A DNA stretch of 5,347 nt, taken from assembly GCA_027306915.1 (NCBI GenBank), contig DAHUYW010000078.1, forward strand, positions 1 to 5,347. The letters run 5' to 3'. The stretch comes from Spirochaetales bacterium. GTDB taxonomy: Bacteria; Spirochaetota; Spirochaetia; DAHUYW01. The notes under the pieces were generated by a model. The model was not told the DNA's origin, ran no database searches, and saw nothing but the letters and a program-made list of their open reading frames with translations. A program made the position numbers and the translations under genes. Positions 1 to 4,904 of this stretch are shown piece after piece. Every line of letters starts with the position of its first letter. Position 1 is the first letter of the stretch.

Positions 1-204
1 AAAGCCTACCAACAGGCATTGTTCCAGCAGGGCCAACCCGCGGCCATGTTCTTCTCAAGCCACCTGCAGGCCGACTACGAGCGCATGAAAGCGCGCGGCG
101 CCGAGTTCACCATGCCGCCGACCGACGCGACCGGCTCGAAGATCGCCCAGCTTTCGGACACGTGCGGCAACCTCATTCAGGTCACGCAACTGAAGCGCGG
201 GTAG
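1..204 (+). CDS. VOC (glyoxalase-fold) family protein, C-terminal part
   Basis: The reading frame is open from the first base and ends at TAG 202-204, so the N-terminal part lies outside the window. The 67 visible residues look like the second beta-alpha-beta-beta-beta unit of a vicinal-oxygen-chelate (VOC) protein. A helix with YERMKARGAEFTMPP is followed by a beta strand reading IAQLSDTCGNLIQVTQL. The DTCGN turn before the last strand is the usual place of the D-x-x-G-N signature in this superfamily. Family members include glyoxalases, dioxygenases and antibiotic-binding proteins, and the substrate cannot be read from this half. A TTG at 19 could be used as a start only if the protein were very short, so a start upstream of the window is far more likely. 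A probable intrinsic terminator follows at 229-287, so this gene seems to end its own transcript. Confidence 0.8.
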   Translation, partial: KAYQQALFQQGQPAAMFFSSHLQADYERMKARGAEFTMPPTDATGSKIAQLSDTCGNLIQVTQLKRG

Positions 205-228
205 GGCGAGCCTTCAGCGGCATCCCGG

Positions 229-287
229 GAGCGCTGCCGTCGGTTCGGCACGGAAAAGGTATCGCCGGTGGCGCGCTCGTTTTTTTT
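229..287 (+). terminator. probable Rho-independent terminator of the upstream VOC gene
   Basis: The arm GAGCGCTGCC (229-238) pairs with GGCGCGCTC (270-278), giving nine base pairs with one bulged T at 235. After one G comes a run of eight T (280-287). The loop is long (31 nt). A shorter alternative stem, CGCC/GGCG at 263-273, could also form. The position about 25 bases after the stop codon at 204 fits a terminator of the first gene. No folding energy was calculated. Confidence 0.5.
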
Positions 288-337
288 CGGCAACCGTCGT
301 CCGACATCTGACCCAGCCTCCTCCGCTACAAATAAAA

Positions 338-352
338 TAGACTGAACGTCTA
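338..352. promoter_or_regulatory. candidate TetR-family operator (TAGAC-N5-GTCTA)
   Basis: A perfect inverted repeat has arms TAGAC (338-342) and GTCTA (348-352) around TGAAC. It sits at the edge of the only A/T-rich patch in the region (329-339). Spaced TAGAC/GTCTA half-sites resemble operators of NemR-like TetR repressors, which in enterobacteria control a glyoxalase gene. No tetR gene is visible in the window, so the regulator assignment is inference from the motif. Confidence 0.4.
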
Positions 353-434
353 GTCCCCCCATCCCGGAATTGCCTCCCTATCCATGTTGCTGCCCGTCCG
401 ACGCGTTGTTTGCTGATCCTCCGCCGATCCGATC

Positions 435-461
435 TGTCACATCGATCCGGCCCGGGTCGTC
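435..461 (+). promoter_or_regulatory. ECF41-type sigma promoter, copy 1 (TGTCACA-N16-CGTC)
   Basis: The -35 element TGTCACA is at 435-441, followed by a spacer of exactly 16 bases and the -10 element CGTC at 458-461. This matches the signature described for ECF41-group sigma factors. The same two elements with the same spacing occur once more, in front of the ECF sigma gene at 3425-3451, although the spacer sequences are unrelated. It lies about 75 bases upstream of the VOC start codon at 535. It probably drives that gene and perhaps the flavin genes behind it. Confidence 0.8.
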
Positions 462-521
462 ACTGTTCATGAAAGCACGCCCCTGCGGGACGGTTACCCC
501 ATCGGTCGGCGAAACTAGTTC

Positions 522-528
522 AAAGGAG
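522..528 (+). promoter_or_regulatory. ribosome binding site fixing the VOC start at 535
   Basis: AAAGGAG ends six bases before ATG 535. It marks that ATG as the start, rather than the in-frame ATG at 469 or the TTG at 370, and places a signal peptide at the N terminus. Confidence 0.75.
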
Positions 529-534
529 TTGCGT

Positions 535-983
535 ATGAAGACCAAGCTCCTATTTCTTGCTTCGATTTTCGCGCTGGCGGCCTCGGCCGCAGCCTATTCC
601 CAACCGCTCTTTGACAGGATCACGATGACGACGACGATCGTGAGCAACGTGCAACAGGCAAAGGCGTTCTACACTGATGATCTGGGCTTCAAAGTGACCA
701 AGGATTATGGAGCCGCCGGCCTGCGGTGGGTGACCGTCGTTCCGCAAGGAGGTGGCACGCCCATCACCCTGACGGATAATCCAGGAAACAAAAACCGGGC
801 ACAATGCAGCATTACCTCTCGACTCCGGACATCCAAGCGGCTCACAACGAGCTCAGCAGGAAAGACGTCAAGGTCGGCGACATCGGTAACGACCTGTACG
901 GCCCCGACTCAGGCGTCAAGTGGTTCAGCCTCGAGGACCTTGATGGGAATCAGTGGATTGTTTTGCAGGAGTCGAATCAGTAA
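535..983 (+). pseudogene. exported VOC-family (glyoxalase-fold) protein, broken by a one-base frameshift
   Basis: The protein starts with a typical Sec signal peptide: MKTK, then a hydrophobic stretch LLFLASIFALAASAAA, with cleavage likely near residue 20. A VOC domain follows: a first strand ITMTTTIVSNV, a helix QQAKAFYTDDLGF, and a strand ending PITLTD. After 'NPGN' the frame breaks in the A-run 790-794. Moving to the frame of ATG 804 restores PGTMQHYLSTPDIQAAHNEL and ends with WFSLEDLDGNQWIVLQES before TAA 981-983. One more A would give an uninterrupted protein of about 149 residues, normal for a single-domain VOC protein. As written, the first frame would run on to 1008 with a nonsense tail. 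It is the first gene behind the ECF41-type promoter at 435-461. An exported VOC protein is less usual than a cytoplasmic one, and the substrate is unknown. Confidence 0.85.
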
Positions 984-1053
984 CTCACGGTCAGTCGCAG
1001 CCCTCTGAGGAGCCGAGGCATAACCCTACGGTACGTCGGTGAAAATCGGCGCA

Positions 1054-1060
1054 GGGAGGA
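1054..1060 (+). promoter_or_regulatory. ribosome binding site of the FMN-binding gene
   Basis: GGGAGGA lies four bases before ATC 1065, the first codon of the frame that encodes the signal peptide. It suggests the original start was at 1065 (ATG changed to ATC). The ATG at 1079 is in another frame and about 19 bases away, too far for this site. Confidence 0.5.
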
Positions 1061-1064
1061 CACG

Positions 1065-1247
1065 ATCCAAGACAGAAAATGGAAAAAGATCGCCGCTTCG
1101 GTGGTAGGGCTGGCAATGAGCGCCTCGGCTGGCGCCCGGCCCAAGCGACGAACCTCGCGGCACGCAGCGGCACGTATGCGGGCAGCCGACAATACGCATA
1201 CTACGGATGGGTTCGGGTGAGCACGGTGGTGAAGGGCGGCGTGGTGC
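1065..1247 (+). pseudogene. exported FMN-binding domain protein, N-terminal remnant
   Basis: In the frame of ATC 1065 the codons give QDRKWKKIAASVVGLAMSAS, a short signal peptide. The frame then shifts by one base near 1131-1139. The next frame continues with ATNLAARSGTYAGSRQYAYY and GWVRVSTVVKGGVVQ. The pattern G-T-Y-x-G, then A-Y-Y-G, then V-x-V/K-G-G is typical of the first half of the FMN_bind domain, which carries FMN covalently in Rnf/Nqr-type and related envelope redox proteins. The second half, including the S-G-A-T motif where ApbE attaches FMN, is absent; the sequence passes straight into an ApbE N terminus at about 1245-1252. The lost start codon, the frameshift and the missing half make this copy non-functional as written. 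Its place just before apbE fits a flavin acceptor for that enzyme. Confidence 0.65.
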
Positions 1248-1993
1248 AGGCCGATCACGATGGTCATCCCGGATCGGGAATCGCCGGATCGCGCGCGGGA
1301 CGCCCGCTTTTTTACGCTTGACGCCGTAGCGGATGCCGTGTTCGCGAGCTTCCGCGCAGTAGACGCACGGTTCAGCCCCTACAAGGAGGCAAACTAGACC
1401 TCCCGCATCGATCGGGCGAGCTTAACCCTGCGCTTGCGAGCGACCAGATGAAGGGGGTGCTGCGCCTGTCCGAGGAGGCCCGGCGAGCAACGGACGGCTA
1501 CTTCGACGTGCGTTTCGACGGGAGGTTCGACCCGAGCGGCCTGGTCAAGGGCTGGGCCATCCGGAAGGCTGCACTCCTGCTGGATGACGACGGATTTCGG
1601 AGCTTCTGCATCGAGGCCGGCGGCGATATCGAGGTGCGCGGCGCCAACGAAGACGGGAAACCCTGGCTCGTCGGAATCGGGAGCCCGTTCGATATGTCGC
1701 TCGTGGTTCGCACGCTCCACTTAAGCTCCTGCGGTATCGCTACCTCGGGCACCTAGGTCCGAGGCGAGCACATTTGGAATCCAAGGACCGGCGCCGCGGC
1801 CACCGAGATCGCCAGCCTGACCGTGGTCGGTCCGAATGTCTACGAGGCGGATCGCCTCGCGACGGCCGCCTTTGCCGTGGGAGAAGAGGGCCTCCGGTTC
1901 CTGGCGCGCTTAATCGATCTACACGGTTACCTGGTGGACGCCAAGGGAGTGGCCACCTTCACCCCCGGCTTCGCGAGGTACTTTGCATCATGA
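1248..1993 (+). pseudogene. apbE: FAD:protein FMN transferase (ApbE family), disrupted
   Basis: ApbE enzymes use FAD to attach FMN covalently to a threonine of exported redox proteins. The gene is read in two frames. The first (about 1248-1411) gives RPITMVIPD and, further on, AVFASFRAVDARFSPYKEAN, followed by TAG 1395-1397 where relatives have the Glu of S-E-[IV]-S-R, and then TSRIDR. One base is missing in the G-run near 1414. The second frame resumes with GELNPALASDQMK, LDPSGLVKGWAI-type residues (here FDPSGLVKGWAI) and EAGGDIEVRG, all conserved in the family. A second TAG (1754-1756) falls at the Tyr of the S-G-T-Y motif. The same frame then continues with VRGEHIWNPRTGAAATEI and YEADRLATAAFAVGEEG to TGA 1991-1993. 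About 248 codons remain, against roughly 270-340 in the family, and the start codon is lost in the upstream junction. The stop overlaps the next start (ATGA), which indicates translational coupling. Confidence 0.88.
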
Positions 1994-2692
1994 TGCAGCT
2001 CGTTGATTCGCTCCTTGACCGGCTCACGATGTATCGGCTCACGTTCTACTACCTCATCGTGCTGGTCGCGTTCGGATCCTCCTTGAGCCTGTTCGGGCTG
2101 ATTCGGCCCGGCCCGAGGCCATCGTTTCCAACACGGCCATCCTGCTGGTCGTCTGCTTCGGCGTGAACGCCCTGATGGCCGCCGTGTGGCGCATCAAATC
2201 GAACCCCGAGTCCAGCCTCATTACCGCTTTGACCCTCGCTCTCATATTATGGACCCGGCTTCTCCGCTGACCAGTATCCACGGCGTGCTCGCAGTGGCAC
2301 TGGCAGGCGCGGTGGCCATGGCATCCAAGTATCTACTGGCGTTCCATCGACAGCACCTGTTCAACCCAGCGGCCATCGCCGCGCTGTTCTCGAGGCTCGA
2401 CTTCGGAAGGTTTGCATGCTGGTGGGTGGGAAGCCCACATATGCTCCCACTCGTGGCGCTAGGCGGCGTTGTGTTCGCCCGCAAAATGAGGGGACTCCGT
2501 CTCGTCGGTCTATTCCTGCTCGAGTTTCTCGCGCTCAATACGGCCCTTTCGTTGATCAACGGCCTCAGGCCCGATATCATCCTGCAGAGCACCCTGATCG
2601 TGGTCAGCCAGAGCACCGAACTGTTTTTCGCGACGGTCATGCTCACCGAGCCGATGACATCTCCCAAGCGCTTCTCCATGCAGGCCCTCTAG
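1990..2692 (+). pseudogene. RnfD/NqrB-like membrane domain of a fused flavin electron-transfer protein, disrupted
   Basis: Translation starts at ATG 1990 (or 1993), overlapping the apbE stop. The protein opens with MMQLVDSLLDRLTMYRLTFY and then a membrane segment, YLIVLVAFGSSLSLFGLI. One base is missing in a C-run near 2107-2114. The next frame gives AIVSNTAILLVVCFGVNALM and ITALTLALIL. A second one-base loss near 2244-2252 leads into DPASPLTSIHGV, AMASKYLLAFHRQHLFNPAA, PLVALGGVVFARK, GLFLLEFLALNTALSL and ELFFATVMLTEPM. About eight hydrophobic segments, the H-L-F-N-P-A-A motif and the T-E-P-[LM]-T motif are characteristic of RnfD/NqrB-like membrane proteins. TAG 2690-2692 stands where relatives have Tyr (A-L-Y-x-x-I-V-x-F-L). 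The same frame carries on without a new start into a reductase, so this was probably one fusion protein. Expected role: passing electrons from the cytoplasmic reductase across the membrane to flavoproteins outside. Confidence 0.75.
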
Positions 2693-3342
2693 GCCGGCAT
2701 CGTTGCCTTCCTCTATCAGCCGCAGCCTGTCATCATGAGCCACAACCTGACGCCCGACCGGGCGCTCATGGCCGGGAACCTCTCCTCCAATCTCGTGAGC
2801 CCAAGCTACAAGCTTCGCCTCTCACTGAAGGAGCGGAAGACCATCGGCACCGAGATCGTGAGCTTCACCTTCGAGCGGCCCGCCTGGGTCCGGCATCGAC
2901 CGGGCCAGTACATGCAGTGGAGTCTGCCGCTTGAGCCTAGCGACTCGCGTGGCGTCCGTCCCTTCTTCAGCCTCGCCTTCTCACCCACGGAGGGGGAGAT
3001 CATGGTGGCTGCTCGCTTCCCACGCCGGTCAGCCGGTCCAAAGAGGCCATGCTCGCAATGACACCTGGCAGCCTGATCACGGCCGGCGAGCTGGCCGGCA
3101 ACTTCACGCTGCCGCGCGATGCGCGCCGACCGCTTGCGTTCATCGCCGGAGGGATCGGGATCACCCCGTTTCGCAGCATGCTCAAGTACCTTTCCGACCG
3201 CGGAGAGAAACGCGATATCGTGCTCCTCTCCGCGGCAAGTCGCGTGGATCAGGTCGCGTTCAAGAATGAGATCCGCGAGGCGGCAGCCACAATCGGCCTG
3301 CGCGCGGCCGGGGTGCGGCACTCCGCAATCCGCACGGATTAG
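2693..3342 (+). pseudogene. FAD/NAD(P)-binding reductase domain fused to the RnfD-like part, disrupted and internally deleted
   Basis: This continues the frame of the membrane domain: a last hydrophobic segment AGIVAFLYQP, a linker, then a ferredoxin-NADP reductase-type FAD domain. That domain shows KERKTIGTEIVSFTFERPAW, RPGQYMQWSLP (the R-x-G-Q-Y flavin-binding strand), and VRPFFSLAFSPTEGEIMVAA. A missing base in the C-run 3019-3021 moves the frame. The second frame reads PVSRSKEAMLAMTPG, GELAGNFTLPRDA and FIAGGIGITPFRSMLKYL (the G-G-I-G-I-T-P pyridine-nucleotide site). After EIREAAATIGL the sequence jumps to RAAGVRHSAIRTD, normally the extreme C terminus. The segment with the C-G-P-x-x-M motif is missing, perhaps 80 or more residues. 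TAG 3340-3342 lies at the Tyr of the terminal T-D-Y-F-P-G motif and F-P-G-Y follows in frame, so the true end may be slightly downstream. Expected role: oxidising NAD(P)H and feeding the membrane part. Confidence 0.8.
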
Positions 3343-3424
3343 TTTCCGGGATACCCCTCGGCAGACGACTCCCGGAAGGCGAGGGCCGCGAGGCTTGGCA
3401 TAGGATCAATGATTGTCCTCGCCT

Positions 3425-3451
3425 TGTCACAAAGAGTAGCTTTTGTTCGTC
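3425..3451 (+). promoter_or_regulatory. ECF41-type sigma promoter, copy 2, in front of the sigma gene
   Basis: TGTCACA (3425-3431), 16 bases, CGTC (3448-3451). The elements and spacing are identical to the copy at 435-461. It lies 36 bases upstream of the sigma start codon. ECF41 sigma factors are known to recognise this signature, and a site in front of the sigma gene itself points to positive autoregulation. Confidence 0.85.
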
Positions 3452-3453
3452 AT

Positions 3454-3474
3454 CCCTATGACGGTATCATCGGG
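3454..3474 (+). promoter_or_regulatory. leader inverted repeat overlapping the sigma ribosome binding site
   Basis: CCCTATGA (3454-3461) faces TCATCGGG (3467-3474) across CGGTA, giving eight-base arms with one mismatch. The right arm shares its GGG with the Shine-Dalgarno sequence GGGAGG (3472-3477), ten bases before ATG 3488. The repeat starts about where transcription should begin, three bases after the -10 element. A transcript with a full-length left arm could partly hide the ribosome site, or the repeat could be a protein-binding site. Function is inference. Confidence 0.35.
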
Positions 3475-3487
3475 AGGAATGTAACAA

Positions 3488-4456
3488 ATGGATGAGCAAA
3501 CCTGGCTTGCGCGGCAGTTCGAGGAGAATAGGACCCATCTGAAAAGAGTGGCATTCCGGATGCTCGGCTCCGAGAACGAGGCGGATGACGCGATTCAGGA
3601 GACGTGGCTGCGATTGAGCCGTTCGGATGCCGGTGTCATTGACAATCTCACGGGCTGGCTGACGACAGTCGTTGCGCGCATCTGTTTGGATATGCTGCGC
3701 TCGCGAAAGGCCCGGCACGTAGAATCGCTGGACTCTGACGGTCCCTCGCAGATCGCTGATGACGATGCGGTCGATCCTGAGCGGGACGCGATTCTTGCCG
3801 AGTCCATCGGCCCCGCCCTGCTCGTCGTGCTCGACCTGCTGACTCCTCCCGAGCGCGTCGCCTTTGTATTGCACGACATGTTCGGCCTGTCCTTCGAGGA
3901 GATCGCGCCGATCATCGGGCGCTCGGAGGGCGCCTCCCGGCAGCTTGCAAGCCGCGCGCGCCGCCGGGTACGAGGCTCGGCGGAAGGTGCGGCTGCGCGC
4001 GGTTCGGCGACCAATGGTCCGGGCGCGGCTGGAGCGCAGAGAGGGCGTGCGGAGATCGACAGCGCCGGAGTGCGCGTGGCAGGCAACGCGGAGAACAAAC
4101 GCGACGAGCGAAGGATCGTCGATGCGTTTCTCGCGGCGGCACGCGGCGGGGACTTCGAGGCGCTGCTGTCCGTGCTCGATCCAGAATGCGTGCTCAGGGC
4201 GGACGAGTTTGCGTCGTTATTGGGGTCGCCAAAGAAGATCGAAGGCGGCACGAACGTGGCCGACTTCTTCAACGGCGCCGCTTCGGCCGCAGTCCGCGCA
4301 ACGATAGGCGGCGTCGCTGGGGCAGCCTGGGCTCCGAATGGAAAGGCGCGAGTCGCGTTCAGCTTCACGTTTAGGGATGAACGGATTGTCGACATCGAGC
4401 TGATCGCCGATCGAAAGAGGTTGCAGCAGCTCGGCGTTGTGCTGTTGGATAGCTGA
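3488..4456 (+). CDS. ECF RNA polymerase sigma factor with C-terminal SnoaL-like domain (ECF41/SigJ-like)
   Basis: This is an intact 322-residue protein starting at ATG 3488 behind GGGAGG and ending at TGA. Sigma region 2 spans about residues 6-75: HLKRVAFRMLGSENEADDAI, then ETWLRLSR, then GWLTTVVARICLDMLRSRKA. Region 4 spans about 105-161: LTPPERVAFVLHDMFGLSFE, EIAPIIGRS, then ASRQLASRARRRVRG. From about 207 to the end comes a SnoaL/NTF2-like domain (RIVDAFLAAARGGDFEALLS, LDPECVLRAD, IVDIELIADRKRL). In ECF41-type factors this fused domain replaces a separate anti-sigma factor and tunes activity. The W-L-P-E-P motif of classic ECF41 is not visible, so this may be a related SnoaL-bearing group. 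The linker between region 4 and SnoaL (about 162-206) is rich in Ala, Gly and Arg and longer than I expect. An ECF41-type promoter lies directly upstream and an identical one precedes the VOC gene at 535. Confidence 0.93.
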   Translation: MDEQTWLARQFEENRTHLKRVAFRMLGSENEADDAIQETWLRLSRSDAGVIDNLTGWLTTVVARICLDMLRSRKARHVESLDSDGPSQIADDDAVDPERDAILAESIGPALLVVLDLLTPPERVAFVLHDMFGLSFEEIAPIIGRSEGASRQLASRARRRVRGSAEGAAARGSATNGPGAAGAQRGRAEIDSAGVRVAGNAENKRDERRIVDAFLAAARGGDFEALLSVLDPECVLRADEFASLLGSPKKIEGGTNVADFFNGAASAAVRATIGGVAGAAWAPNGKARVAFSFTFRDERIVDIELIADRKRLQQLGVVLLDS

Positions 4457-4596
4457 CGATGGACATGCACGAATGGAACGTCCCGACGGCTGGCGGCGGA
4501 CGCAGGCACAGGAGAAGGAAACCGGGGTCGGGCGTCACCCCAGGAGCACGAACGCCCGTTGACGACCGATTTGCCCACAGCACATATTCGACCGTG

Positions 4597-4863
4597 ATGA
4601 AGACCGAATCGTACCGACCTTGCACTGCGCTCGAGCCCTCCGTCCAGACTATCCTCGTCCAGGAGAGCGACAGCTGCGAGCTGAAACGCGTTTTCCCGAT
4701 CACCTCGGTGGTCATGTCGTTCCGGATCCGAGGAGCCCGGGCCTTCGTGGACGGGGGCGGCCGGGAGGTGCTGCCGTTCTCCTCGGTAAGCGGTCTCAGA
4801 AATGGGGCACGACCCATCGCTCGACGAGGTCAGGGAGCCGGCCCAGTTAGCGTGCTTCGAAGA
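4597..4863 (+). pseudogene. AraC-family regulator, N-terminal sensor domain remnant
   Basis: The frame from ATG 4597 reads MKTESYRPCTALEPSVQTIL, then LKRVFPITSVVMSFRIRGA, then EVLPFSSVSGLRNGARPIAR and GAGPVSVLR. The order Y-R-P-C-x-A-L-x-P-x-V, a V-x-P strand, an F-R-x-R-G strand and an S-G-L-R turn resembles the N-terminal sensing domain of a class of AraC-type regulators. The C-terminal helix-turn-helix half is absent. The frame ends at TAG 4918-4920, by which point the N terminus of an oxidoreductase has already begun in another frame (CTG 4905). I see no good ribosome site. The same frame is open from ATG 4459, but that extra stretch looks non-coding. Identification rests on pattern memory only. 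An upstream regulator next to an MDR oxidoreductase would be a common arrangement. Confidence 0.45.
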
Positions 4864-4904
4864 GCGCCTTGCCGGTACACCAACGAACTCTCGATCCTCT
4901 CGTT

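Larger units (their letters stand above)
288..534 (+). other. intergenic control region
   Basis: This stretch lies between the terminator and the start of the secreted VOC gene. It holds a TetR-type palindrome (338-352), an ECF41-type promoter (435-461) and a strong ribosome binding site (522-528), listed separately. The frame that is open upstream of 535 gives a Cys/Pro-rich peptide unlike a real N terminus, so I do not extend the gene into it. I see no other gene. Confidence 0.6.

Noticed and set aside
370..534. Upstream extension of the secreted VOC gene from TTG 370 or ATG 469
   Set aside because: The extension is Cys/Pro-rich, lies across the ECF41-type promoter and would bury the signal peptide. 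The ribosome site at 522-528 points to ATG 535.
1079..1321. 80-residue open frame from ATG 1079 as a real start of the FMN-binding protein
   Set aside because: Its first residues (MEKDRRFGGRAG) are the signal peptide read in the wrong frame, and its last part is the ApbE N terminus in the wrong frame. Only the middle is genuine.
1774..1989. Start of the RnfD-like protein placed at 1774
   Set aside because: The first 70 residues are apbE read out of frame (Arg/Gly-rich). The true N terminus is at ATG 1990 overlapping the apbE stop.
2020..2043. Nine-base direct repeat CGGCTCACG with 15-base period
   Set aside because: It encodes the R-L-T-x-Y-R-L-T residues at the N terminus of the membrane protein and is best explained by the conserved protein sequence.
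4459..4596. Open frame from ATG 4459 directly after the sigma gene
   Set aside because: The first 46 residues are Arg/Gly-rich with no ribosome site and no similarity I recognise. Homology to an AraC sensor domain begins only at ATG 4597.
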